Source of the DNA: XYD12-FULL-36-8 sp041739035
GTDB taxonomy: Bacteria > Bacteroidota > Ignavibacteria > Ignavibacteriales > Ignavibacteriaceae
DNA length: 15,841 nt
Assembly (NCBI GenBank): GCA_041739035.1
Contig: JBGSOQ010000085.1
Location: 1-15,841 of the forward strand
Direction of reading: 5' to 3'
Shown here piece by piece: positions 1-7,426 of this stretch. A program made the translations under genes and the position numbers. Below the pieces are notes generated by a model. That model did no database searches and was not told the origin of the DNA. It saw only the letters and a list, made by a program, of their open reading frames with translations. How positions within the stretch are numbered: position 1 is the stretch's first letter; each line of letters begins with the position of its first letter.

Positions 1-1
1 T

Positions 2-502
2 CTCGAAGCAGACATTATTGTAACAGCCACCGGCAATCTTAATGTAATTAATGAAAAGCATTTTAGGCTTATGAAGGATAAAGCAGTTGTTTGTAACATT
101 GGTCATTTTGATAATGAAATTGATATGGCTTGGCTAAATAAAAATTACGGCAACACAAAGGATACAATTAAACCTCAAGTTGATAAGTACACTATCAATG
201 GAAAAGACATTATCGTCCTTGCTGAAGGCAGATTGGTTAATTTGGGCTGCGCTACAGGGCATCCTTCATTTGTTATGTCAAATTCGTTTTCTAATCAAAC
301 ACTCGCGCAAATTGAGCTTTGGACAAATCCAAAAAAGTATGAGAACAAAGTATATGTTCTGCCTAAGCATCTCGATGAAAAAGTTGCTAAGCTTCATCTT
401 GAAAAGTTGGGTGTTGAATTGGAGGAATTGAGTGAAGAACAAGCGAAATATATTGGTGTGCCGGTTAAAGGTCCGTTCAAACCGGATTACTACAGATACT
501 AA
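2..502 (+). CDS. ahcY: Adenosylhomocysteinase, C-terminal part (5' truncated by window edge)
   Basis: Reversibly hydrolyses S-adenosylhomocysteine to adenosine and homocysteine in the cytosol, clearing the product inhibitor of methyltransferases. Only the last 166 codons are present; the reading frame is open from base 2, so the first ATG inside (base 71) is internal. Visible are the end of the NAD-binding domain (TATGNLNVI, CNIGHFDNEID), the conserved block GCATGHPSFVMSNSF near fragment residues 82-96, and the family's C-terminal tail PFKPDYYRY. In known structures the Lys and Tyr of that tail reach into the NAD site of the neighbouring subunit. The C-terminus is intact and is followed by an intrinsic terminator. 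Identity is very secure; upstream context is unknown. Confidence 0.97.
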   Translation, partial: LEADIIVTATGNLNVINEKHFRLMKDKAVVCNIGHFDNEIDMAWLNKNYGNTKDTIKPQVDKYTINGKDIIVLAEGRLVNLGCATGHPSFVMSNSFSNQTLAQIELWTNPKKYENKVYVLPKHLDEKVAKLHLEKLGVELEELSEEQAKYIGVPVKGPFKPDYYRY

Positions 503-527
503 AATTCAATAGATACTTACTTACAGA

Positions 528-560
528 GGGCTTGCTTAAATGCGAGCCCTTTTCGTTTTT
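528..560 (+). terminator. Intrinsic terminator of ahcY
   Basis: An 8-bp GC-rich stem (528-535 with 542-549, one G-T pair) closes a 6-nt loop and is followed by TTTTCGTTTTT on the plus strand. It lies 25 bp after the ahcY stop. The loop and right arm also carry the stop codon and last codons of the convergent epimerase-like gene. On the minus strand no T-run follows the hairpin, so it should act only on the rightward transcript. Confidence 0.85.
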
Positions 561-1471
561 AATAAATCTTTAAGAGATTCTTCCAAATTTCCAAATTTGA
601 ATTTGAAGCCATGATCAAGCAGCTTTTGGGGAACCACCCGCTGACTGGATACGATTGTTGATGCGGCTTCACCAACTATCATTTTAAGTACAAACTCGGG
701 TACGTTAAAAATTGATGGTCGTCTAAGGATCCTGCCAAGTGTTTTAGCAAACTCATTCATTCTTACAGCCTCTGGACTAACGACGTTTACTTGTCCTGAA
801 ATTTCAGCATTATCAAGTATAAATAGATAAATGGCGATGAGATCATCAATATGAATCCACGGAAACCATTGCTTGCCGTTTCCTAAAGCACCGCCGATGA
901 AAAACTTGAATGGCGGTAAAAATTTTGTTAATGCACCGCCTTTATTACTAAGAACTATTCCTTGTCGAAGCATCGCTGTCCTAATTCCAATTTCCGATGC
1001 TTTCTCTGCTTCTATTTCCCATACATCACAGACATTGGCAAGAAAATCATTTCCCCAATTAGATCTTTCTGTGAGGATTTCTTCTCCTCTTGAGCCATAG
1101 TAACCCACACCTGATGAACTTATCAATACTTTTACTTTGTTAGGAACACTTCGTAATGCAGAAACTAAATTCCGGGTGCTAAGTTCTCGACTCTCAATAA
1201 TGACTTCTTTGTATTTCTCTGTCCAGCGTTTTCCAAATAAATTTGCTCCTGCTAAATGAATCACTGCGTCTTGATTTTTGAGAAAATCTTGCCATGCTTT
1301 AGGATTTTTGTAATCCCATTTTACATAAGCTAATTTAGAGCCAAGAATTTTTTTGGCGGACTCGATATTCCGAGTGAAGATTGTAACTTGATCTCCTCTG
1401 CCAATTAAGACATTGCAAAGTTCTGTCCCAATTAATCCAGTCGCTCCGGTAATTATTATTTTTTTATTCAT
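536..1471 (-). CDS. TIGR01777-type NAD(P)-dependent epimerase/SDR-like protein
   Basis: A 311-residue atypical short-chain dehydrogenase of the TIGR01777 group (YfcH of E. coli, human SDR39U1). The substrate is not established for this family. The N-terminal Rossmann glycine motif GATGLIG (residues 9-15) binds the dinucleotide. HLAGANLFGKRW (72-83), SSSGVGYYG (118-126) and WFPWIHIDD (202-210) are family signatures. The C-terminal ~60 residues (PEFVLKMIVGEAA onward) match the DUF1731 cap. The ATG start is preceded by AGGA seven bases upstream. The gene follows rseP in the same direction but is separated by a terminator hairpin, so it may be expressed by read-through. Its last codons form part of the ahcY terminator. 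Family call is firm; physiological role is unknown. Confidence 0.93.
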   Translation of the reverse strand: MNKKIIITGATGLIGTELCNVLIGRGDQVTIFTRNIESAKKILGSKLAYVKWDYKNPKAWQDFLKNQDAVIHLAGANLFGKRWTEKYKEVIIESRELSTRNLVSALRSVPNKVKVLISSSGVGYYGSRGEEILTERSNWGNDFLANVCDVWEIEAEKASEIGIRTAMLRQGIVLSNKGGALTKFLPPFKFFIGGALGNGKQWFPWIHIDDLIAIYLFILDNAEISGQVNVVSPEAVRMNEFAKTLGRILRRPSIFNVPEFVLKMIVGEAASTIVSSQRVVPQKLLDHGFKFKFGNLEESLKDLLKTKRARI

Positions 1472-1484
1472 AGAAAAATCCTAA

Positions 1485-1510
1485 TAAAAAGGCGACCATT
1501 TTGATCGCCT
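1485..1510 (-). terminator. Intrinsic terminator after the dxr-rseP operon
   Basis: On the minus strand, a 9-bp stem (1502-1510 with 1490-1498, one G-T pair, AAA loop) is followed by a T-tract. The stem is fully paired only in minus-strand RNA; on the plus strand the same position gives a C-A mismatch, which supports leftward orientation. It sits 29 bp after the rseP stop and only about 14 bases before the start codon of the next leftward gene. Confidence 0.8.
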
Positions 1511-1538
1511 AATTTAATTTATAAAAAATCATTCAACT

Positions 1539-2894
1539 CTAAATATTCAGGATATCGTTATAAAGTATAAATGCCATAAGAAGAAGCAAGAGTACAAATC
1601 CAACATTTTGAATTGCCACTTTAACCTTAACAGGTATTTCTCTTTTAAAGATTGATTCAATGATAATTATGACCAAATGTCCACCATCCAAAACAGGGAA
1701 AGGCATGATGTTTATGATCGCTAAACTTAGACTGAGAAGCGCTAGAAAGTAAAGAAAACTTAGAATTCCGGAATCAGCAGACTTAGCAGCAAACTGAGCA
1801 ATCTTAATTGGACCGCCAAAGGCTTTGCCGAATTCAATGTTGCCGCTTATTACTTTTCCTATCATTCGAAAAGTGAGTCCCGTCATTTTAGTAATTTCCT
1901 GCCAACCGAGATAAAACGATTCGAAGAAACCGTGGGTTTTAAGCTCAATCGGACCAGCGTAACTTTGCATTATGATCACACCAATCGTTCCATCCTTACC
2001 AGGCGTAACACTTAATGCGACAGTATCACTTCCGCGAAGAACTGTAAGCGGCAAAGTTTTATTTGGGCTTGAGGAAATAATTTCTGTTGCTTGTTGTCTG
2101 AGTCGTATTCGCGAACCATTTAACTCTATAAAAGTATCCCCCGAAATTAATCCCGCTTTGCTTGCAGGTGATTCGGGAAGCACACTATCAATGCTTGCCT
2201 GACTAAGTCCGGTTGGTATTAAAAAAATCTTGTCAGGTTGTTCAGGTATTTTCGTTCTGGGGACATCAATATCAATTAAACTATTTTCTCGCTTTATTTT
2301 GAAGGTAACATCTTCGCCAATTGAATTGATATAAACAGCATTAATTACTTCCTGCCAGTCTGTTACAATTGCGCCATTGACGGAAACAATTTTGTCATAA
2401 GATTTGATGCCTAAAGAGTCTGCCAGACTTCCAGGTAAAACGTCACTTATCGTTGTAGTTTTCCAATACTCTTTTTCTTGAAAGAAATTTGCGCCCCAGA
2501 AGATTAGCCATGCAAGAATTAAATTCATTAAAACGCCGGCAGTTATAGCAAAGACTTTTTTAGGAAGAGATTTCGCCCTGAATTCGTAAGGTTTTGGCGG
2601 CTGATTGAGAGATTCAGTATCATAACTTTCATCAACCATGCCGGCGATTTTAACATAGCCGCCTAACGGTAAAAGACACAATCTGTAATCAGTATGTCCT
2701 TGTCCATCGAAGTCTTTTGGAAGGTCACCAAAACTAAAACCGGAAATTTTGTTCCAGCCGAATAATCTTTTTCCAAATCCGATGGCAAAGACATCTGCAC
2801 GCATTCCAGTTAGCTTTGCTGCGGCAAAATGACCGAACTCATGTACAAATACTAAAATTGCGATAGTGATCGCAAAATAAATGATATAATCCAT
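1539..2894 (-). CDS. rseP: RIP (site-2) zinc metalloprotease RseP
   Basis: An M50-family intramembrane protease of the inner membrane that cuts transmembrane segments, classically anti-sigma factors and leftover signal peptides, after a first periplasmic cut. At 451 residues it is the usual family length. The zinc-binding HEFGH is at residues 18-22 inside the first membrane segment, and the third metal ligand motif LDGGH is at 402-406. Membrane segments lie near 4-24, 113-137, 375-398 and 426-446. Two PDZ-like domains are inferred at about 145-205 and 230-300, as in Gram-negative RseP, plus the conserved GPIKIA block at 361-366. The gene begins 21 bp after dxr, consistent with one operon, a common neighbour pair; a GGAG element lies 11 bases before the ATG. 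Substrates here cannot be told from sequence. Confidence 0.97.
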   Translation of the reverse strand: MDYIIYFAITIAILVFVHEFGHFAAAKLTGMRADVFAIGFGKRLFGWNKISGFSFGDLPKDFDGQGHTDYRLCLLPLGGYVKIAGMVDESYDTESLNQPPKPYEFRAKSLPKKVFAITAGVLMNLILAWLIFWGANFFQEKEYWKTTTISDVLPGSLADSLGIKSYDKIVSVNGAIVTDWQEVINAVYINSIGEDVTFKIKRENSLIDIDVPRTKIPEQPDKIFLIPTGLSQASIDSVLPESPASKAGLISGDTFIELNGSRIRLRQQATEIISSSPNKTLPLTVLRGSDTVALSVTPGKDGTIGVIIMQSYAGPIELKTHGFFESFYLGWQEITKMTGLTFRMIGKVISGNIEFGKAFGGPIKIAQFAAKSADSGILSFLYFLALLSLSLAIINIMPFPVLDGGHLVIIIIESIFKREIPVKVKVAIQNVGFVLLLLLMAFILYNDILNI

Positions 2895-2915
2895 TAAATA
2901 GTTGTCTCCGTTTAT

Positions 2916-4055
2916 TTATAGTTGTGCTGCAACTTCTCTTGCAAGCTTGTCACATTCAAAAATTGTTTCTATATCAGGTGATTTATGGTTATCTATATTC
3001 TCTAATGCTCTGTTTATTAAAAAGGGGATATGTGAAAATTTAATTTCTCCATTCAAAAATCTATCAACGGCAATTTCATTTGCTGCGTTCAATACACATG
3101 GAGCCGTTCCACCTGCATCCATAACTTGATACGCAAGTTTGAGACATTCATACTTTTCTAAATCCGGTGAATAGAATGATAAAGTCTTTATATCCGGCAA
3201 ACAAGTTTTCTTAAAATTTGATTTTAATCTTTCAGGGTAACTAAGTGCATATTGAATAGGAAGCTTCATATCAGGAAGCCCCATTTGGGCCTTAATTGAA
3301 CCATCAACAAACTCAACCATAGAATGAATTATTGATTGAGGATGAATTATCACATCAATTTTTTCCTTTTGCAGTCCAAAAAGCCAATGTGCCTCGATTA
3401 CTTCAAGTCCTTTATTCATCATCGAAGCCGAATCAATAGTAACCTTATTTCCCATTTTCCATGTTGGGTGATTAAGAGCATCTTTTACGGTCACATTTTT
3501 AAGTTCTTCTTTACTATGATGCAAAAAAGGTCCGCCGGATGCAGTTAAAATAATCTTATTAACCGCTACAATATCTTCGCCGACAAGACATTGATAAATT
3601 GCGCTGTGTTCAGAATCAACAGGAATTATTTCCGAATTATGCTTTTTGCACAGAGCAGTTACTAGTTCACCGCCAACTACTAAAGTTTCTTTGTTTGCAA
3701 GCGCAATTCGTTTTCCTCTTTTAATTGCCTCTAAAGTCGGTGCCAAACCTGCAAAACCAACCATTGCGCCAAGCAAAATATCATAATTGAGATTTGCGGC
3801 AACAGATTTCAATCCATCAAAACCGGAAAGAACTTCGCATTTAATTTTTAGTCTTTTTCTCAGCTCCCCAGCTAGTTTGTCATCTTTTACCACAACTACT
3901 GAAGGTTTGAACTCGTGAATTTGTGGTTCGAGCAAATCAATTCGAGTGTTTACAGTTAAAGCGGCAACGCTAAATCTGTCGGGAAATTGTCTGATTACGT
4001 TTAGAGTGTTTACTCCAATCGAGCCAGTCGAACCTAAAATTAGAATTTTCTTCAT
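2916..4055 (-). CDS. dxr: 1-deoxy-D-xylulose 5-phosphate reductoisomerase
   Basis: Converts 1-deoxy-D-xylulose 5-phosphate to 2-C-methyl-D-erythritol 4-phosphate with NADPH, the committed step of the non-mevalonate isoprenoid pathway. At 379 residues it is close to the normal length. The NADPH-binding GSTGSIG is at residues 8-14, ALANKE at 118-123, and the metal-binding PVDSEHS at 145-151 (D147, E149). TASGGPF is at 171-177, the active-site histidine lies in NHPTW (H196), and VTIDSASMMNKGLE runs 205-218, ending in the third metal ligand E218. All expected catalytic residues are present. It heads the dxr-rseP operon and is divergent from the TPR gene across a 138-bp intergenic region. It has no strong ribosome-binding sequence. 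The organism therefore makes isoprenoids by the MEP route. Confidence 0.98.
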   Translation of the reverse strand: MKKILILGSTGSIGVNTLNVIRQFPDRFSVAALTVNTRIDLLEPQIHEFKPSVVVVKDDKLAGELRKRLKIKCEVLSGFDGLKSVAANLNYDILLGAMVGFAGLAPTLEAIKRGKRIALANKETLVVGGELVTALCKKHNSEIIPVDSEHSAIYQCLVGEDIVAVNKIILTASGGPFLHHSKEELKNVTVKDALNHPTWKMGNKVTIDSASMMNKGLEVIEAHWLFGLQKEKIDVIIHPQSIIHSMVEFVDGSIKAQMGLPDMKLPIQYALSYPERLKSNFKKTCLPDIKTLSFYSPDLEKYECLKLAYQVMDAGGTAPCVLNAANEIAVDRFLNGEIKFSHIPFLINRALENIDNHKSPDIETIFECDKLAREVAAQL

Positions 4056-4074
4056 TTTCTTATAATTTGACGGC

Positions 4075-4105
4075 TAAAAGTATCAAAGTATGAGAAGATT
4101 ATCAA
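4075..4105 (-). promoter_or_regulatory. Candidate Bacteroidota-type promoter for dxr-rseP
   Basis: Read on the minus strand there is TTG (4103-4105), a 20-bp spacer, then TACTTTTA (4075-4082), which matches the Bacteroidota -7 consensus TAnnTTTG in all but the last fixed base. This would give a short leader of roughly 10-15 nt before the dxr ATG. Placement is good but the match is imperfect, so this is a candidate only. Confidence 0.4.
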
Positions 4106-4159
4106 TGTAATTTAGATTTGCCGTACTTTATTAGTGAGCTTTACACCTTCACTTTTCCC

Positions 4160-4189
4160 TTGATAGCGCCTATCAAATTGCTATCTTTG
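4160..4189 (+). promoter_or_regulatory. Bacteroidota-type promoter for the TPR gene-clpX unit
   Basis: TTG (4160-4162), a 19-bp spacer, then TATCTTTG (4182-4189), an exact match to the Bacteroidota primary-sigma consensus (-33 TTG, -7 TAnnTTTG). Only four bases separate the -7 box from the ATG at 4194, so transcription should start at or within a few bases of the start codon. No Shine-Dalgarno sequence is possible in that space. Confidence 0.65.
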
Positions 4190-4193
4190 AAGC

Positions 4194-6038
4194 ATGAAAA
4201 TCGCCTATTTAGCTATAATAAGCAATTTGTTTTTAAGTTCAGCCATCGTATCTCAGGTTGATATCAACAATAAAATAATGCTTGCGCAGAGTTTTGAACA
4301 AGCCGGTGATTATGATAAAGCCATCAAGTTGTTCGAAGAAATTTATTCCATCCAGCCGCAAAACTACCAGGTATTTGAATCACTGAATCGAGTTTATGTT
4401 CAATCAAAAAAATATGAAAGCTCTGTTAAACTGATCGAATCAAGACTTAAAGGCAATTCTCAAGATGTTAATCTTTACGGAATGCTTGGAACAACCTATT
4501 ACTTGATGGGGGATGAGACCAAAGCCTACGAGTCTTGGGAAGAGGGATTGAGAATTTTGCCTCAGAATCAAATGCATTACCGCATTATTGCAAATTATGC
4601 ACTGCAGCGCAGAGCTTTTGATAAGGCGATTGATTACTTCAGAAGAGGAAAGGCAATTGCGCAAAATCCGGATTTGTTTTCTTATGATCTTGCGAATATC
4701 TATGCTCTCACAATGAGGTTTAAAGAAGCCGCTGAAGAATATTGCTTCATTTTAAATTTGCAGCCGACGCAGGTAAACGCTGTTGAAAATAGAATTTTAT
4801 CTTATTCAAATAAGCCCAGTGCTTTGTTACAAACAATTGAAGTCTTCGAGGATCAGAATAGAGAGGATAACATCAGCTTCAATTATCTGCTTGCTCGTTT
4901 ATATATGGAAGCACGGAATTTTAATAAAGCTTATTCTCTTTATCTAAAAATTGACGAAAGACAGCAGAATAAGGGCCTGGAACTTTACAACTTTGCCCAG
5001 TTAGTTTTTAATGAGGGTGAATATCAGTTGGCAGCAGAAGTTTATGAAAATATAACTAAAAAATACCCTGAATCACCCTATACATCGGGTTCAAAACTTG
5101 GTTATGCAAAAACATTGGAAGCCGTTTTGGAAAAAGAAACCTCGAATGCAAATCCCAAATGGAAACCATTTTCTGTACCGACTTTTACTGATACAAGCGA
5201 AGGTAAAAAGGTGATCGGATCATATCAAGATTTAACGGAAGCGTATCCAAATTCAGAAATAGCTTTTGAATCTTATTTAAGGATTGGGAAAATTTATTTT
5301 AGCAAATTGAATCAGCTTGATGAAGCAAAAAAATACTTTGAGAGAATATTAAGAGATGCTTCGCTTTCTCGATTTGCAGTTGAATCTTCTGAACAATTAG
5401 GTAAAATCTTTATAATTGAAGGGGATCTTGTTAAAGCCAAAGAAAGTTTCGAACGACTGATCAACAATGGCAGAGCAGCCGAAGAAAATCGAAACTATGC
5501 AAAGTTCCAATTAGCACGGATAAACTTGTTTGAGGGTGACTTTTCGAGGTCAAAGGAACGGTTGAATAGTATCATATCTAACCTTAAAGATAACACTGCT
5601 AACGATGCAATTGAACTTTCACTTTTATTGAACACTGCTTCAAATGATTCGTCTAATCTATTGAAATTTGGCAAGGCGGAATTTCTAATTGAGCAAAGAA
5701 GGTTTGCAGAAGCTTCTGAGCAATATCGCGCAATTAATTCAGATCCTAATGCTTTTATTTTGCATCATATCTCAAAAATTAGAGAAGCCGAAGTTGAATT
5801 AGCAATGGATAATCTTGATAAATCTATAGAACTTTTGGAAAAGATTACAGAAGAAGCTGAAAAGAATATTTATGCGGACAAAGCACTATATTTGCTGGGT
5901 AAAATTTATCAGTACGGTAAATTAAATTATTCTAGGGCTGTTGAGGTTTACGAATCATTATTGGCGAAGTTTCCAAACTCTCTCTACCAAGATGATTCAA
6001 GAAATGCAATTATAAAATTAGGAAACAAATTGAGCTAA
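4194..6038 (+). CDS. Secreted TPR (tetratricopeptide) repeat protein
   Basis: A 614-residue protein with a probable Sec signal peptide (residues 1-20, MKIAYLAIISNLFLSSAIVS) and no lipobox cysteine, so probably periplasmic. Most of the rest is TPR helical hairpins. Clear repeats run from about residue 28 to 200 (for example LAQSFEQAGDYDKAIKLFEE and LGTTYYLMGDETKAYESWEE). More lie at about 230-300, 360-470 and 540-610; the last, near the C-terminus, is the BamD/YbgF-like LLGKIYQYGKLNYSRAVEVY. There is no enzymatic domain, so the likely role is a protein-protein scaffold in the envelope; partners are unknown. It lies 5 bp ahead of clpX in the same direction, which suggests co-transcription. A Bacteroidota promoter directly abuts the start codon. 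Alternative names such as BamD-like or tol-pal-system-like would be guesses. Confidence 0.9.
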   Translation: MKIAYLAIISNLFLSSAIVSQVDINNKIMLAQSFEQAGDYDKAIKLFEEIYSIQPQNYQVFESLNRVYVQSKKYESSVKLIESRLKGNSQDVNLYGMLGTTYYLMGDETKAYESWEEGLRILPQNQMHYRIIANYALQRRAFDKAIDYFRRGKAIAQNPDLFSYDLANIYALTMRFKEAAEEYCFILNLQPTQVNAVENRILSYSNKPSALLQTIEVFEDQNREDNISFNYLLARLYMEARNFNKAYSLYLKIDERQQNKGLELYNFAQLVFNEGEYQLAAEVYENITKKYPESPYTSGSKLGYAKTLEAVLEKETSNANPKWKPFSVPTFTDTSEGKKVIGSYQDLTEAYPNSEIAFESYLRIGKIYFSKLNQLDEAKKYFERILRDASLSRFAVESSEQLGKIFIIEGDLVKAKESFERLINNGRAAEENRNYAKFQLARINLFEGDFSRSKERLNSIISNLKDNTANDAIELSLLLNTASNDSSNLLKFGKAEFLIEQRRFAEASEQYRAINSDPNAFILHHISKIREAEVELAMDNLDKSIELLEKITEEAEKNIYADKALYLLGKIYQYGKLNYSRAVEVYESLLAKFPNSLYQDDSRNAIIKLGNKLS

Positions 6039-6043
6039 GAAGA

Positions 6044-7297
6044 ATGTCGAAAAAAATAAATCAAAAAATTGTCAAATGTTCATTCTGCGGAAGAGATGGA
6101 AGCGAAGTCGGCAGCATGATAGCCGGACCTGATGTTTATATTTGTGATATCTGCATTGGAAGCAGTGTTGACATTCTAAAGCATAATCTTGCAGCATTTA
6201 ACAACACAAAACCCAAAAGCTTTAAGCAGCACACACCAAAATCTTTAAAGAAAACACTTGATGAATACGTTATCGGACAAGACAAAGCAAAAAAGATTTT
6301 AGCTGTTGCAGTTTACAATCATTATAAACGCATAAATTCCAAATCAACTTTTTTCGAGTTAGACGATGTCGAAATTGAAAAAAGCAATATTCTTTTAATT
6401 GGACCAACGGGCGTTGGTAAAACATTACTTGCTCAAACATTAGCGAAAATTCTCGAAGTTCCTTTTGCAATTGCTGATGCAACCACCCTAACCGAAGCCG
6501 GTTACGTGGGTGATGATGTTGAAACTGTTTTGGTTCATCTGCTTCAAGCCGCTGATTATAATTTGGAGCGGGCACAAAAAGGAATTGTGTACATTGATGA
6601 AATAGATAAGATTGCCCGAAAAAGTGAAAGCACTTCAATTACCCGTGATGTTTCAGGTGAGGGAGTTCAGCAGGCATTATTAAAAATATTGGAAGGAACC
6701 GTTGCGGGAGTCCCGCCCAAAGGAGGCAGAAAACATCCCGAACAAAATTTGATAAATGTGAATACAAGAAATATTTTATTCATTGTCGGCGGAGCTTTCG
6801 ATGGTATCGATAAAATCATTGCTTCACGAATCAACAAAAGTAAAATGGGATTTGCCGCAGATACCTCGCGTGATAAAATTACTGAAGAATATCTTTTAGA
6901 TAATATTTTACCAGAGGATTTACTGCGATTCGGTTTAATTCCCGAACTTGTCGGACGGCTTCCTGTAATGGCTCCTTTGAATTCATTGTCCCGTGAAGCA
7001 CTCAAAAATATTTTAACTGAACCGAAGAATGCAATCTTAAAGCAGTATAAAAAATTATTTCTCATGGAAAATATTGAATTGGATTTTGAGGATGCTGCCC
7101 TAAATTCAATAGTTGAAAAAGCTATGGAAAGAAAAACCGGTGCTCGCGCACTTCGATCAATAGTTGAGGATTTTATGCTGGAAATTATGTATCATATTCC
7201 AGATAAAGAAAATGTTGAGAAGTGCATAATCACTAAAGCTGTCGTTGAGAGTGGTAAAGAGCCGATATTTTTGGAGAGTGATAGAAAATCGGCTTAG
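6044..7297 (+). CDS. clpX: ATP-dependent Clp protease ATP-binding subunit ClpX
   Basis: A AAA+ unfoldase that recognises tagged or damaged proteins and threads them into ClpP. It has 417 residues, the usual length. The N-terminal zinc-binding domain has Cys12, Cys15, Cys34 and Cys37 in two CxxC pairs. Walker A GPTGVGKT is at 120-127, the GYVG pore loop at 153-156, Walker B IVYIDEIDK at 181-189 and the RKH loop at 229-231. The arginine finger lies in LIPELVGR (R305) and sensor 2 in GARALR (R368). All key motifs are intact. The ATG follows the TPR stop by five bases, with only a weak purine-rich AAGAAG between, so translation may be coupled. Neither clpP nor the trigger factor gene, frequent clpX neighbours, is in this window. 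An intrinsic terminator follows at 7317. Confidence 0.98.
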   Translation: MSKKINQKIVKCSFCGRDGSEVGSMIAGPDVYICDICIGSSVDILKHNLAAFNNTKPKSFKQHTPKSLKKTLDEYVIGQDKAKKILAVAVYNHYKRINSKSTFFELDDVEIEKSNILLIGPTGVGKTLLAQTLAKILEVPFAIADATTLTEAGYVGDDVETVLVHLLQAADYNLERAQKGIVYIDEIDKIARKSESTSITRDVSGEGVQQALLKILEGTVAGVPPKGGRKHPEQNLINVNTRNILFIVGGAFDGIDKIIASRINKSKMGFAADTSRDKITEEYLLDNILPEDLLRFGLIPELVGRLPVMAPLNSLSREALKNILTEPKNAILKQYKKLFLMENIELDFEDAALNSIVEKAMERKTGARALRSIVEDFMLEIMYHIPDKENVEKCIITKAVVESGKEPIFLESDRKSA

Positions 7298-7312
7298 TTA
7301 GTATAGCTGCTT

Positions 7313-7341
7313 TGTCAAGCTGAACTTGTTTCAGCTTCTTT
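7313..7341 (+). repeat. 29-nt palindromic intergenic repeat, copy 1 (plus orientation)
   Basis: The unit begins TGTCA, forms a hairpin around the conserved core GAACTTGTTTC, and ends TCTTT. It pairs in inverted orientation with the copy at 7361-7389; 23 of 29 positions are identical and all six differences lie in paired stem positions. This copy doubles as the clpX terminator. It resembles short palindromic repeats I associate with Bacteroidota and Ignavibacteria genomes; this was not checked. Confidence 0.7.
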
Positions 7342-7345
7342 TTTT
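7317..7345 (+). terminator. Intrinsic terminator of the TPR-clpX operon
   Basis: A perfect 8-bp stem (7317-7324 with 7330-7337) and 5-nt loop are followed by CTTTTTTT. It lies 19 bp after the clpX stop. It is embedded in a palindromic repeat unit that has a second, inverted copy just downstream. Confidence 0.8.
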
Positions 7346-7360
7346 AATAAAATTATATTC

Positions 7361-7389
7361 AAAGATTCCGAAACAAGTTCGGAATGACA
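7361..7389 (-). repeat. 29-nt palindromic intergenic repeat, copy 2 (minus orientation)
   Basis: Reverse complement of the 7313-7341 unit, with stem 7365-7372/7378-7385 (8 bp, perfect) and loop 7373-7377. Relative to copy 1, three stem base pairs are changed on both sides so that pairing is kept. The two copies converge around a 19-nt AT-rich spacer. Confidence 0.7.
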
Positions 7390-7426
7390 TTCATGAAACA
7401 ACCGAATTTTAGTATTTCTGAATTAC

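Noticed and set aside
4056..4193. Possible operator or riboswitch in the divergent dxr/TPR region
   Set aside because: A TGATAG...CTATCA palindrome at 4161-4174 exists but is short and lies within the promoter spacer; there is not enough to call an operator, and no riboswitch core was seen.
6270..7065. Two antisense open frames of 122 and 132 codons across clpX
   Set aside because: Shadows of a strongly conserved coding sequence; translations are low-complexity with no recognisable motif.
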